Part shown: one piece after another, positions 49,063 to 62,881 of the stretch
How positions within the stretch are numbered: the first letter of the stretch is position 1
How the letters are laid out: every line of letters begins with the position of its first letter
Source: Anthopleura xanthogrammica
Lineage: Eukaryota > Cnidaria > Anthozoa > Actiniaria > Actiniidae
Direction: 5' to 3'
DNA length: 64,000 nucleotides
Assembly (NCBI GenBank): GCA_964019055.1
Contig: OZ025206.1
Location: 1,737,001 to 1,801,000, forward strand
Made by a program: the position numbers and the translations under genes
Notes under the pieces: generated by a model
Databases searched by the model: none
Seen by the model: the letters and a program-made list of their open reading frames with translations, nothing else
Told to the model about the DNA's origin: nothing

Positions 49063-52000
49063 ATTTATTTTTGCTTCATCATCTGACTTCTATCACTTAG
49101 CACTCATAGATAAATAAACAAATTGTTTTATAGCGTTGGTACGTACCTCTAAGGGGTAGAAATCATTAGTGGCCACGCCCACCTGGGTAGGACTCCGACG
49201 AGCATCCCCGCCCTATTCACTGGTTTCTTATTCTCGACTTTGAGGGGCACTTTGCATAAATACAATAGCTTGTTATCCTTCACTGCACATGGAAATTATT
49301 GTGTTTATGCAACGGTGCACTTCAAATTTGATGTAAACGAGCCAAACCGAAATGCTTTATGGGTCGTAAGAAAGCGTCGGACATATATATATGGAGGTCC
49401 TGACCCCCCACCCCCTCCCAACCTCCCCCCCCCCCCCCCCCCCGGGGAGTAAAACAGCAATGTGTGAACTTCTTGTTGACCATGACAACAAAAAGGATCT
49501 CAATCGATCTCGTTGAATTTTGTAGCGCATGCGCACTCGTCCTGGTGCGGAAGCGTTGCGAAATGTCAACAGCAACAATATGAACAAAACTCTGATGGAA
49601 AATCTCTATTTGTAATTGAAAATCCGTCAATCAGGTTTGTTGCGGTTCATACTTTGAAAAAAAAAATACTAAACTAAAATTAAATATTTGCTTTTAAGGT
49701 TTGATGGAAAAACACATTATGAGAAAAATACTATTCTAGATCTACTGTTGTTGCCAAGCAACTAATTAGAGACCTCGTGTTTACATGATCAGTACTGATG
49801 CTGTTAGAAAAACAGATTGCCAAAAGGATTAGCGAAGCAATGTAATTGTATAAAAAAATAACGAAAAATATATCTAGAAACATACTTTTAAGGTAATTAA
49901 AAAAAATTCTGTATGAAAAATTGTTTCATCATCGCTCAACATGTCGACTAGTCGGGTTTTGCAAAATGTATTTGCTTATCCTAAGTGAAATTATTGTAGT
50001 TTAAAGACATATTGCTTTGGAAAGCCGGAATATTTACTTGACACGTTGGTTGATAGCCAACTGAATAGCCAATCTCACTTACAATTCAGACTAATTCTGG
50101 TTTTGTTTTGTGAGCCGAGGAAAGTTTTTTTGGGCACGAAATAATTCTAAGGCAACTACATAAGAAATTATTGTGGGCGTTATTCAGCTTCAGAAAAGGC
50201 CAGGAAAGTTTGAAGTTTGGCTTTCGTTTTCTAGCCAGAAACAGCTGCAAAGGCGGTGCCATTTCACAAAGTGAAGTCTTAACTGGCTAAATATTCTCCA
50301 TCTAGATGTCGTGTTATCGTCCGTAAAGTGAAGGTAAAATGCTATATCAAGAAGCTAGTGTCAAGTTTGGTTTACAAAGCGTTGTACCAACTTCAAAGCC
50401 ATTGTGTAATGTTGAAAAAAGGCTTATTATTCAAATTGTGTACTTCCACCGATATTTTATTCCTCAGTTCCAAGTTGCTGTTGGCTTTTTCTTTCGCACA
50501 GTAACATAAGATACTTTTGCTTCGAAAGATAGCGTTGACTTTTTTAAATTTTTGTTACTTCACTTCAGAAACAGAAGTCTGATTAACTCAAATTGATTCT
50601 CCAGGATTTTTGGAGCAAAGTTCACAGCAATTTTTCAAGTGGTTTCTGGAAATATTACATTGAACATAACGAATACAACATTGAACACAAACTCGAATAA
50701 GGTAAGAAACATATTGAAGCTAAATACAAAATAACAACAGAAAACTGTATGTTTAGTATCATTTCTCATTGTTTTGAATTGTCTATATTTTTATATTTTT
50801 TGCTATTTCAATTTGCAATTATAACAAATTCAGTATAATGTTTGAGGCTCAGTTAAGTGAAGGATAACACACGGATTTTCTTAAATTGGGACCCCCTAAA
50901 AACGCTATTCTTAAAACTAATATATCCTACCGATACCTAGTCCTCGATGGAAAACCAATTTAGTGTTCTGTACCTTGTACTTCCGGGATTAGCATAACCT
51001 TTTAACAATAAGGAACTAAGTATTGTAAAATTTCAAATGATTTCATTTCAGTGCAATATTTCCATGAAAAGAAATTAAATTTGCTTTGCCGGGTGCTCCG
51101 TAGCTAATTATGGTTCCTACAATTTCTTTTATGTGCATTGGAATCAGTACCTGTTTTTGAATTATGTCGTTTGAAGTTTTCCTTCAAGTTTTTGATATTT
51201 CTTTCGCTTTAAATTCCTAGTTTTATTTCGCTGTTTATGGCGTTCTCCTTTCTTTCCTCCTTCATGCTGTCTTTCTTTTCTTTTTTCTTCCTTAATTCCT
51301 TTCTTTTTTTATTCTTTCGAATTTTTCGGCGAGCTGACCCAACATGATATCCAGCATGAAGTAAAATCACTCAGTCTTATTTGTGACCCCGCGATCATGA
51401 TCCTAGCGCGCGGCCCAAAATATATCAAAAGATCTTTACCTTATCACCTGCGTCTAATAATTTTAAAAAGAAAGTTGACGTCTTGGGATACTAACTAATG
51501 TAAAATATATTACGCTTAATAACCAGATCGAATTTTATAGTTAGGGTGAAAAATGTCTTGCTTATATATTTGCACTAAATTCTCACTTGGCTGGAGTCCA
51601 AGGTGTCATCATTGATTATTTTTGCTTCTAGCTTATAAGAGTGTGTAGTTCTTTACAAAATAGATCTCAAGTGTTTTTCAACTAAATCTGTCACAAAAAA
51701 CTTTTAATAAAGCTTTATGTTTACAACCGCTTTCCAGACTTCAAGTTAAATCAGTAATTATTTTGGTTAGAAGTCAACATTGTTTTTGTAACACCTGATT
51801 TGAACTTCGTCTTCTTGTCATGCTGAGTGAGAGTTCTAATTTCTTGCGAATAATACACAGAAAATAACAGGAAATCTAAGCTCAATTATTTGAATGAATG
51901 GAATAATGTTCGAGGCAATTTACACCTGGCCGTAAAGATATAGAAATTGTACAGAATCCACTTAGGAAGGAAGGAACGGAAACAAGGTCGGTATAGTACA

Positions 52001-52780
52001 ACAACAATCTCCTCAACGATCGCGAGGAAAGTGGTCTTTCTGTCAGAACACAAAATCCGCGTTTGAATGTAAAAGAAATAATAAGTAATCGTAAGTAACG
52101 ACAATTAATATTTAATATATAGTCAACTTTTGTAGTTCAAAGATTGATGTAAAGATAGTTTTCAGGCTGTCGGAAATTTGCATTTTAAGTTCAGTGAACA
52201 GTTTGTTCCGGGACTTTCTTAAGATGACACTCTGATTGTGTCTTGTGTGTCTTCTTTAACGTCGAATTTTTTTCAGTGACTTTCTACAGGTTTTTTTCAA
52301 AAAACCAAATATTTAACATACTTAAGACTCTCAAGGAAAGGAACTAGACCAAGATAAGTGTCCCGACTGAAAATGTTTAAAGAAATGCGGCCCTTTTTGA
52401 ACAAGGGATTGATTTTACTATATGTTCCATGTGCAAAATCCATATTTGCGTGGTAGAAATTGTTTGCCTTCGGTCATTCACCATCGTTTCACTTATTTTG
52501 CTATTCATGCTATCGTGTACTATTGTCGATTTGGTATTTTGGTCTTCTCATATAAAGACAAAGTTTTTATCATAATTTTAAAAGTGCACCAAGTAGACTG
52601 ATAGATAAGCATGTGTCCCCAACTTTTCTCTTTCAAACTTTCATTTCAAATGAATGTAAACTCAGTCACTTTGGACACTTTGTAAATCAGTCTCTCACCA
52701 GCTGGTGAGAATGGCTAATCCAGTGATTCGATGCAAAAAAGAACTAGATTCTTACACTGAGATAAAAAAAAATATTGATT
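49063..52780. other. Gene-poor
   Basis: A poly-C run at 49424-49443. An exon-like block (50606-50700) bordered by CTCCAG and AAGGTAAG has no coding frame and could be a noncoding exon. Otherwise AT-rich without a gene. Confidence 0.4.
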
Positions 52781-52782
52781 TC

Positions 52783-52970
<188 letters not shown>

Positions 52971-52989
52971 ACGTGAAGATCTGAAACAA

Positions 52990-53142
52990 GGTGCAACGTT
53001 GCGCACAATATTGCAGGCAATTTTGCTGAAAGTAGGATTGTTTTCTAGTTCAGCAACATTGCGTTCAATAAAATGCGCCGTGTGACATCGCTCGCCACAT
53101 CGATTGCCTGCAACATTGCGCGCAATTATGCACTGTGCGAGG
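52990..53142. mobile_element. Possible small foldback element, GCAAC-rich
   Basis: GCAACGTTGCGCACAATATT followed by GCAGGCAAT (from 52993) is inverted relative to ATTGCCTGCAACATTGCGCG (53103-53122). The CAACATTGCGCGCAA theme recalls the ends of the Harbinger-like elements at 15898 and 42558. Confidence 0.45.
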
Positions 53143-53839
53143 TGTCGTAGCTTTATTCTAGTGTTCGCCAGTCAGTTAGGATCCACTTATATAGGTCTTT
53201 GAATGCAGACTCATTTGCTCAAGGTTAGCGGCTCTTTCCGGCATCAAAATTATGAAAACAACGTTGCGATTCAAGATTATGTCATAACGACTTTTAATCA
53301 AAGAGTACATGAACAACTTTAACAACTTTGAAATTCACAGACCTTCACACACACAAAATGAACCTAGGTGAATTTCAAACTAACCTAACTTTCAGCTGAT
53401 GAGAATTAAATATAATTTGGAAGGTGCAATATTAGCTGCAATATAGTTCACAGACTTCAATATACAAGTATCCGGTTAGCATAATACGTTCCGCCGTCAC
53501 AGATCCTTTATCTGTTCATACTTCAATTTATATTGATCACCAATTAACCAATCAGAGGGCGTGTTACACTTGATCTTATAGAGTGTCAACTCAAAGATTA
53601 GCCATGATATCGGCTAGACTGAAGGAGCCATGTTTCTGATGAAGGCAAACGCCGGCCTAGGCGACATCAAAGGAGAGTAGTATATACTAGTGATAGTGCA
53701 CTCGTCTGGCACCTCTGGGTCTTAAGTTTCATTTCCTGACTCGGAATCCAAGTGAGGAGAGTTGGTGAGGTCTGTCCCTTGATTCGAGAAATGTCTCCAA
53801 GTTTTCTGTTTTCATTCGCAAAACCTAACACACTAAATT
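53143..53839. other. No gene; possible old tRNA-derived repeat
   Basis: 53685-53765 (TAGTGATAGTGCACTCGTCT; GACTCGGAATCC) is weakly tRNA-like and leads into the 57-bp array. No gene. Confidence 0.3.
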
Positions 53840-54482
53840 TCAATTCGATCTGCGAATTAACCGTTTCTTGACTTAGATCAGCCCAGAGGTTGTTTGAGGG
53901 TTCGATCTGTGAGTTAGCCATGCCCTGACTTAGATCAGCCCAGAGGTTGTTTGAGGGTTCGATCTGTGAGTGAGTTAGCCATGCCCTGACTTAGATCAGC
54001 CCAGAGGTTGTTTCAGGGTTCGATCTGTGAGTTAGCCATGCCCTGACTTAGATCAGCCCAGAGGTTGTTTCAGGGTTCGATCTGTGAGTGAGTTAGCCAT
54101 GCCCTGACTTAGATCAGCCCAGAGGTTGTTTCAGGGTTCGATCTGTGAGTTAGCCATGCCCTGACTTAGATCAGCCCAGAGGTTGTTTCAGGGTTCGATC
54201 TGTGAGTTAGCCATGCCCTGACTTAGATCAGCCCAGAGGTTGTTTCAGGGTTCGATCTGTGAGTTAGCCATGCCCTGACTTAGATCAGCCAAGAGGTTGT
54301 TTCAGGGTTCGATCTGTGAGTTAGCCGTGCCCTGACTTAGATCAGCCCAGAGGTTGCTTCAGGGTTCGATCTGTGAGTTAGCCATGCCCTGACTTAGATC
54401 AGCCCAGAGGTTGTTTCAGGGTTCGATCTGTGAGTTAGCCGAGCCCTGACGTAGATCAGCCCAGAGGTTGTTTCAGGGTTCG
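53840..54482. repeat. 57-bp minisatellite, about 11 copies
   Basis: The unit contains GTTAGCCATGCCCTGACTTA, GATCAGCCCAGAGGTTGTTT and CAGGGTTCGATCTGTGA. Spacing is 57 bp, or 61 bp where GAGT is duplicated (GAGTGAGTTAGCC). Each unit has GGTTCGATCTG, close to a tRNA B box. The first unit is diverged and the array ends abruptly at 54482. Confidence 0.88.
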
Positions 54483-56479
54483 CCGATAAAATTGTATATC
54501 AACTTCAAGGGTTGAACACAGGGAGTATTAACTTTAATATATTGCATGATAGACAATTGTCCGTGCGTCGATAACCCCTACGCATTGTACACATTAAATC
54601 GCGTCAGGTGATTCATGTCATAATGATTATCAATGAGTAGATGAAGTAAGTAGGGAATAGTATGAAGTCCTTAATCAGTTTTACAAGAGGAAGCAGTAAG
54701 GACTATAACTTTAATCACACTCAAAGAAAATCAGCTTAAAATATGTAATAAGTAATAAATATACCTGAGTAGGAAACATGACATACCGCCTATAGAGATA
54801 TACGGCAACATTGCTGTAATATTGAAATGGCTTCCCGGCTATCAGTATCTTAAACAAATTAATTATCCAATCAAATTTATTAGCTATGGCTACAGCGAGA
54901 AGAGAATTATGCTAATTTTCGCCCACTCCTCTGAACTTAGAGTTCCTCTAATAGTATCAGATAATTCTTTGCAAAAGAAGAAAAACCATTGAAAAAACTT
55001 CATTTAAATTGTTTTTACTCTAATTGCTATATGTTCCATATTGTTTATTGGTAGATATTGTTTGCCTTTGGTCATTCACCATCGCTTCACTTAATTTGCT
55101 GTCATTACTATATTTTACTATCATCTGTTCGATCTTTTGGTCTTCGTCGGATATGGTCAAACTTTATCGACATTTCACCCACTCAAACCACTTTCCACCC
55201 AGTCTTGAAATTTGAGTCTAGTACTAGATAATTCTTTGTGAAGAATAATGAGCAGAATGGTGATTAGAAAAACGATGAAAAATTGCAGTTGATGCTATTT
55301 AGAAAAATAAATGTAAATTCCATGATTTTTGGACCCGAAAAGATCAGATTGAACTTTCTAAGTTGGCCTTGCATTGGTTTTGGTGGAGGAAGGAAAACTG
55401 GAGAACACGGAGGAAAAAACGTTGATAGGAGCGAATCCTTATTTTTAGATATGATGAATGGTTCAGGCATCGAACCCTTGAGCACATCAGTGAGAGACGA
55501 CGCATTAAATCCGTTTAAATTCTCAATATCCATCTCATATCGATTCTAATATATTTCTCCCGCTCGTACGAAATCCCCTCCTTTGCTGCTTGCGAAGGCT
55601 AGCCAGCAGAGACTCAGAAAATCAAACATTTCACAAAAATTGAAGAGAAATTCTAAGTCATTGTCTTCATTACAAATGTATAAAATTAGCTGTCTATTTA
55701 AATTGAAATCAGTCTTGTTTTGAATAAGAATGATAAACAGATAAAGCAGATAAAAAACTGAAGAAGCTGATATGATCATAATAATATCTAGTAAATCTAG
55801 GGTGTTCCTCAGGGATCGATACTGGGGCTTTTTTAAAACAACGAAAAACGAAGCACTTTTTTCTTAGATTTACAGAGAAATTACAATATATAATTAAAAG
55901 GTACCCTAATGAGAAAAATTGTTTTAAGTGGCCGAAAAACGATAAATTTACCGAACCCGAGAGGGCATAATGTTAATGACTCACAAGTGAGGAAACGCCG
56001 ACAGAAATTTCCAGCAAACAAAAGCAATAAAAGTTACTAGAAGGTTTGGTAATCATATTTTGCACACGCAGTAATATAAGATATCTTGGAGGCATAGATA
56101 TCAGACCAGTTTTAATTAACCACGATAAAGATTAATTAGAATCCTAGAAGAAACGATCATTTTGCCCGAGGTAAGTTTTGAATTCGATTTTTCATTATTT
56201 CTTAAAGCAACGAAGTTGGAATTTTATTTCTTTTCATTGAGTTGCTTATAGCATGGATCATGCTTATAGTTGATATTTGGGTTTTCACCTATTTCTGAGC
56301 CTACGATGCTCTGCCAAAGCTTACACTGAGTAACAGATTATAAATTTTCAATATACCAACGAAAGTTTTTGCTGTATTCTTTACAGTTGTGTAACTTATT
56401 TCTATGTTTTTCTTCGATCCTTCTTTTCTTTTCTCTTTCCTTTTTTTCTATCTATTACATGTATCTTATTCTTTCCTTT
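54483..56479. other. Gene-poor
   Basis: AT-rich. The segment near 55036-55150 (TTTGCCTTTGGTCATTCACC) repeats diverged sequence at 52460-52560 (TTTGCCTTCGGTCATTCACC), an old dispersed copy. No gene. Confidence 0.4.
55378..55512 (-). mobile_element. Diverged SINE copy
   Basis: GTGGAGGAAGGAAAACTGGA, GAACACGGAGGAAAAAACG and a B-box-like GGTTCGATGCC (minus strand, 55469-55479) mark a decayed minus-oriented copy of the same SINE family. Confidence 0.45.
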
Positions 56480-56637
56480 TTAATCAGTTTTGTTTTCCTT
56501 CCTTCCTTCCGTCCTTTTTTCCTGCTTTCTCCCTTCTTCCTTTCGTTCATTCCTTTCTTCCTTCCTTGATCCTTCCTTCTTTCTTCCTTTCGTTCATTCC
56601 TTTCTTCCTTCCTTGAACCTTCCTTCTTTCTTTCTTC

Positions 56638-56724
<87 letters not shown>

Positions 56725-56790
56725 TTTTTTCTTTCTTCCATTCATTCATTCTTTCATTCATCCATTTTTTTCTTTCTTTCTAACTTTTAA
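56480..56790. repeat. (TTCC)n/(TTTC)n pyrimidine tract
   Basis: About 300 bp of pyrimidines: TTCC-rich with two copies of a CTTTCGTTCATTCCTTTCTT-type segment, then a pure TTTC run (about 56630-56725). Confidence 0.9.
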
Positions 56791-56907
56791 TCTGAAGCTA
56801 GACGTCCTCATCAAGGAAAGAACAAGCAGAATCATACTAGAAACTAATTATTTCTGTAAGACATCCATATCAGATTACTATAATGATAACGATATATCTA
56901 GATCATG

Positions 56908-56935
56908 CGATAATATATATATATATATATATATA
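56908..56935. repeat. (TA)n microsatellite
   Basis: About 14 TA dinucleotides. Confidence 0.9.
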
Positions 56936-57874
56936 AGACTAGAGTACAAACAAGATATCGATCTTGAGAGTTGTGTGATACATCAGGAAACACATGCCTA
57001 ACTAAACAGTAAAATGAAGATATTTTTCGTATTTTGAAAGAGACTCGTATCAGGAAACGAAGCGCGCGCAATCCTGTATTCGACTGTATATGATTATAGA
57101 GAAAATGATAAAGAAATATTCTGAAGTTCTCGGCCAATCAGCGCGCGCGATTTTCTACAATCACCTGGGTAATGACAATATTATATACATATATTAACGA
57201 ACCAAAACTCTCTTCATAATTCGCTGTTTTGACAAAGAATTCACTAGAATAATCATAGATTACTGATATTATTTAATACGTTGGGCATATTATGACAGAT
57301 GTCGGGTGGCTCAAAGAGACCAACCTTCAGACGGATGGCAGCTTGGTTTGATCAGCATGCGTTTTACGTTTCTGGATTTTGTTATTGGCAAGAACTCTGA
57401 GCTGAGTGAGGAAGAAGAAAGGTTAAGTGTCTGTTGAGTACAGAAAGTTAGTACTTAACGACTCGTAGATCCGAGGTAAGCGACACACTGTGATTGAAAA
57501 GTTGAGAAAGTATTTGACATTCACGATGGTGCGAGTTGTGATGTCTAAAAAAGGGCAAAAAAAAAATACCGTGCATGAAACATATACAAAAGTTCATAGC
57601 GTATAAAATTTATGGGCTGCGGCGATGTATAACACATAGAACATTGAGCTAGATTCTGAAGAAAAATGACTAAACGATCGACGTAGGAGAAAGTTGTAAG
57701 CCATGAAAGCGTTTGTATATAACTGGACACTGCATGTGAAATATGGGAAATAGCACAGGTGTTGACATGGAGACAATTTCGCTGAACCGTACCTTGAATT
57801 AAAAAGAGATGGTATTATAAGGTGTGTTTGTGTAAGAAAAGGAAAGCAAGAAAGAGAGAGAAAGAGAGAGAGAG

Positions 57875-57957
<83 letters not shown>

Positions 57958-58740
57958 GAAAAGTATTATTTAATGAATCGAAGAATTCGTGAGCATTAAG
58001 TAGTATAACCTTCGATGTAGTACAATATATATAACATAACATGATATAGACATAACCTCATCTCTTGAAGTAATTGAGCGCTAGGCTGATATATGATAGC
58101 TAAAGGGGCTGCACGACAATCGCGATGGGGGACAAAACAATATATTTCTTGCAGGAAGACGGTTGAATATCATGATATGATATATTTTAGCTGCTATGTG
58201 CAGGTCAGTTGCACTTCAAAATGGCTTTCCAAAATATTGCAACGTATAAAAAAATGATCTTAACAGGTGAAATGCTACAGAGCTTAGGGTTTTGAAATTC
58301 ATTTTGATTATTGTCAGAATGGACAAAAAATGACACACAATGCAAGAGAATGGCTCAATGTTATTGGTTGATGAGATTTTATTACATTTATCCTAAATAT
58401 GATATTCTATTCAATTGAAAGATTGTCGGGTGATCTTGACAGGATATCGAAATCGTATACATCGTTTATGAAGACAATGAAATGTGGCAGTAATCATTCT
58501 AATGAACATTTTGAGACCAAAAAAAAGGCAAAGATAGGGAAGATATCAAGTATCGGTGGCTCAGTTTTGCTTGAACTAGATGAATGAATAAAACGGAAGA
58601 AAGAAATAGAACAGAACAGGATAGAATGGATGAGACATACGATAGAATTCCTTCCATTTTTATGTTACTTTTCTCGCCTTTCATTCATTGTTGTTGTTTT
58701 CATTCTATCAACCAACCCATTCTATCAACCAACCCATTCT
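56936..58740. other. Gene-poor
   Basis: AT-rich DNA apart from the (AAAG)n run. Short frames only, none recognised. Confidence 0.45.
57845..57960. repeat. (AAAG)n microsatellite
   Basis: GAGA then about 20 GAAA units. Confidence 0.95.
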
Positions 58741-58884
58741 ATCATCCATCCATCCATCCATCCATCCATCCATCCATCCATCCATCCATCCATCCATCCA
58801 TCCATCCATCCATCCATCCATCCATCCATCCATCCATCCATCCATCCATCCATCCATCCATCCATCCATCCATCCATCCATCCA
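58741..58884. repeat. (ATCC)n microsatellite
   Basis: About 34 perfect ATCC units. The His-Pro-Ser-Ile and Trp-Met-Asp-Gly readings are translations of the repeat. Confidence 0.95.
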
Positions 58885-59303
58885 TTCTTCCACTCACTCC
58901 TCCATCAATCTCCATCTCAATATATTCATCTACCCATACCTTCATTCATTTATTCATTTCTTTCAACTACCGCCTAAGTAGACATCTCTGCCCTTGCTAA
59001 TATCTAAAACCCCAGGAGGTCACGGTACATATAAATATATTAATCGCCCCAGGCTACGTGCTCCTGTAATTAAAACTAAAACAAAAAAATATGCTTGAGC
59101 CACTTCTATTCCAATTAAAAACAACAGCCAACGAAGGGAGGAAATCCTATTCCACGGAAAGGTTATCAGTTTCGACAAGAGGATCCCCAGCCTCGAGGCC
59201 ATCTTCGTGTGCGGATACCGTCTTTCTTACTTATATTGCTGTCCTATGATTTACTCGAATTTTTCTCGAACTTTGTGTCACCTCAAACGAAATTATAATC
59301 AAT

Positions 59304-59720
59304 CAAACCTGTTTAATACGAACACCGGGGACCGAGTCGAGTGTCCGTGTTAGAGAGGTGACCGCAATACAAAGTTAAGGTCTTCCAACCTCCTTGAATA
59401 AAAATTTCTAACTATTTTCAATTATATTTTTCGTTCATTATCATTATTATTAATATCAATAAGCTAATTTTTCTCAACAAAAAAAAAAAAAAAAAAAAAA
59501 TTTAAATATCCGAGCTTGACGTTTGAAACATAATTAACGACCCTTATAATTTAGCTGGCCTAAAAATCCTAATTATTACTAATATTTTTTATAGTTTACA
59601 ATATAGTCAAACCTGTGTAATACGAACACCAAAAGGAACGTAGCAGTCGAGTGCCCGTATTAGATAGGTGAGGTCCTTCAAACCCCTCGAATATAAACTT
59701 CAGACCATTGTTAATTATAT
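59304..59720 (+). repeat. Two copies of a pogo-like segment
   Basis: CAAACCTGTTTAATACGAAC followed by ACCG at 59304, and CAAACCTGTGTAATACGAAC at 59609, begin two diverged direct copies of about 110 bp. Both contain GTCGAGTGNCCGTNTTAGA and TTAATTATATTTTTC. The wording resembles Tigger/pogo non-autonomous ends. A poly-A run lies between them. Confidence 0.5.
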
Positions 59721-60479
59721 TTTTCCATGTTTCTAGAAAAAAAATACAAAAATACTTCATCTTTCACCAAAAAATGGGTAATTTCAATTGTTTGCCTCAT
59801 TTTCAATTGAAGTAGTTTTTGAGTGTCACTACTACACATATCTATTTTTGATTTATTGATGTACTTGAAGACAATCTTTGATTGTGCCGACATCATAGCT
59901 TCAAATGTTCGCTTTTTACAATTAAATTGACACCAAATAACGTTTAATTTACTGACCGAAACTCTTGGAAACTCGGGTAATGAATTCTGGTTTTAAAGTC
60001 AACTCAGTATATCGTAGAATTGTTTCCTGTAAGAAATTCGATATTGCATGTCGAAGCTGCTCAACTGTTATGGCGACTAAAAACCAAGAATTTTGACAAT
60101 AAAATCAGAGTTTATTGCCACAAGAAAAGTAAAACAGCCGAAAAGAAAAGAAAACTAAAAAGAGATAATATAGATCCTAGTTTTAGAAAGATTTTTGTTC
60201 ATTAATGGGTTTATTCATTAATGTAGTTTTTATGGCCAAATTTTCAATGAGAAGAATTTTAAAAAGTAAGCTGAGTGGAATAAAGTTAAAGCGGAAAAAA
60301 GCGGTATCGTGTTGCCATGGTAACATAGTACACAAAAACAAACAGTATTCAGGTTCAGTATTGAAAGCAAAAAAGCTAATACCGAAGAGGCTTCTGGATA
60401 ATATGAGGGATTAAGTGGTTTACTGCTCGCGTCTCACCGCTGTCTAACCGCTCGCGCCCGATCATATGTGAATTGAGTT

Positions 60480-60555
60480 TGTTTGACTGATGTGTTGTTC
60501 TCTCCTGTGCCACGAGGGTTTTTCTCCAGGTTCTCTGGTTTTTCCCCCTGTATGC
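60480..60555 (+). mobile_element. SINE copy, body/3' part
   Basis: Contains CTCTCCTGTGCCACGAGGG followed by TTTTTCTCCAGGTTCTCTGG, the same body as the SINE at 41753-41913. The upstream CTCGCGTCTCACCGCTGTCT (60426-60445) may be a decayed tRNA head. Confidence 0.6.
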
Positions 60556-62158
60556 ATAGAATATTAAAGTAGATAATTGATGAAAGATGAGAAGCTAGGT
60601 AGTTCCTGCACAAGCTAGTGTCTTCTGAATAACTTTTCTATCAATTAAAGTAGAGGATTTTTAGTGTTGCGTCTTTTCTCCTCACATAATGCTTACGTAA
60701 TACGACGTCATGAAATGTCATAAAACGTCATACATGCGTCATAGCTCTTAGGTCTGTTTGTATGAGTATATTTTATACATTTATTGTTATTTCAAGGAGA
60801 AATTATAGAAATAAAAATAAAGACTATTTTTGTCAGGAAAAAAACTCTCCTAGCTGAAAATTCAGCCGGCCGTAAAAGCATGACAGGTTTAGAAGCTGAT
60901 AATTTCATGCTTTCAGTCAAAAAAGATAGGAAAAGTGTTGATTAATTTGTAACATTTGTTCTGTAATCATATTGGTAGATCTCCGACAAATACAGACGAA
61001 AACGTAATCAACTAAAAGGTTTAAAATAACGACTTCATTGAGAACGTGTGTCTAGATAACCAGATATTCAATATAAACCGCGTATATGGAAAAAAAATAT
61101 TGCAATTAAGGGGAAGAAAGATCACGTTCATTACGCGAAATTATTCTCATTTCCGCGAAAATTTTTTGCTTAGTCAAAATATGACATTTGTCAAATAGTG
61201 TGAAGAAAAAGGTTCTGGGATATTTTTTATTGCGTTGGTTGTTCCTTTAGATAGTAGTTGCTCTTTCAGTAAGCAGACGGAGCGCGTTTTACCTTCTTTC
61301 TCCATCAGTGAGCCTGATGAAAGTCTGAGTTATGCGCATTACTGAAAGGTCAATACAAGTGTTTGGGATTACTGGGGATTGAAGGCAGGACCTCTTGTTT
61401 TGCTGGTAGCTCAATTGACAACGGAGTCACACTTAACTTGCTCCTAGAAAAGAAAAGAAAAACAAAACAGAAGAGAAAAGAGAAGGAAAGGAAAGGGAAG
61501 GAAAAGTAAATTGCGACATCACGTACCACGATAGTCATTAATTATCAAAATTCATCGTCTCTATTTGTCGAAGATGCGAGAACAAATTTTACAGTTTGTC
61601 TTAATAATTGGCCAGCATGCAAGATGCACTGAAAACCAACAATGTAACATACATTTGAACTTATTCTCTGCATAAATCTGACAAATTCGATGTTATATTC
61701 CGGTATTCCTAAGTAAATACATCATGATAAAAGTACATATTTCGGGACGTGTCTTTCTTCATGCCGCTTTTGGAAAACTGTTTTGTCTTGTGTTGAGATA
61801 ACTTTTCAGCTTACTCAAAGATAGGCGCCAGCAAATTGAAAACCGTTTAATTAAAGGAACGACCTTGAGTTCTAAGCACAAATGAGCTACGATTTTAGGA
61901 GTAGTACCTTAATCATACGAACTGAGAGAAGAAGGTTTTGTCAATATTTATTCGTGTTTGCCAAAAAACAGAGCTGATTGTTTTATGATTGAACTATGAC
62001 AGAAAGCGTCATTTTCTAACACCCATTCTCACGGAAAACCACGGGGGAAAAAAGAAATTTATTACTATTTATTCGAGTGTTCTTTCTTTTAAATTGTTTT
62101 TACGACTTCCTGATGCGTCTGCTGTCCTCTTGTTCAAACCCGCAGGCGATAGCCTAGG

Positions 62159-62702
62159 GTAAGCGATATATTTTGTCAAGTTTTCTTTCGGTGATATACG
62201 AAAATGATCAGTTGTAAATTACTAAGGCGAAAAGACTCCCATTAACACAATCGGTTGCAGGTGTTTTGAGACCAAATCCACACCTGATTTCAAGAGATTT
62301 AGCTCGAACCTTGCTGTTAAAACAAAATATGCAAAAATAAAACTTTCATTTTCGGTTGCTATGACAACGTGTCCGAGATTCATTTCATGGATTCGTTTGA
62401 TATTGATTTCGAATTTTTAAGAAGACACGCTAGCGCTCGTCTCAAATTGGTCTGCGAATCAAAATTTAGGTTAACTGAGGTATTATTAAGAGATTATGAT
62501 TCAAAACTATTGATGTAGGCTCTTTAACAAAGCCCTGAGGCGGTAATCAGTAATTTCATGTTTTAACGGATCTTACGTTGGATATTAATCTTGTACTTTC
62601 CACTTCTAATACTTGAAGCAGTTAATATTCTATTGTTTTAGTCCTATTAGACGTTGAACCACGCAAATTTGGTAATTAAATCAACTCCCTTTTTTCTTCT
62701 AG
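62159..62702 (+). other. Putative 5'-UTR intron of the downstream GPCR
   Basis: A donor-like GGGTAAGC at 62157-62164 and a strong acceptor (TTTTTTCTTCTAG ending at 62702) bracket 544 bp. The leader from 62703 to 62881 holds two short upstream reading frames, 62830-62838 and 62846-62863. Splicing is inferred from the site sequences only. Confidence 0.35.
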
Positions 62703-62881
62703 GTTTTGGATAAATATCGCTGAGGAAGTGACTGTGCATCACAAGGAGAAAGCGTCGAGCGCGCGGAAGAACAGACTCCCTTAACCACGAATCAAGGGCA
62801 AATCCTCGAACAGAATTTCAAAAGAAAAAATGCATTAAGAGTTTTATGGAACCAAGAATCTAAGAACATTTTTCAAGAATA

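Larger units (their letters stand above)
58885..62158. other. Upstream region of the second GPCR, no other gene
   Basis: Contains the pogo-like copies and a SINE fragment. Basic short frames at 60020-60414 are unrecognised. A noncoding first exon of the GPCR may end at 62158. Confidence 0.4.

Noticed and set aside
53840..54482. Cluster of tRNA genes suggested by repeated GGTTCGAT words
   Set aside because: No A box at proper distance and no cloverleaf; 57-bp units are too short for a tRNA.
58584..59000. His-Pro-Ser-Ile repeat proteins on both strands
   Set aside because: Translation of the perfect ATCC tetranucleotide array.
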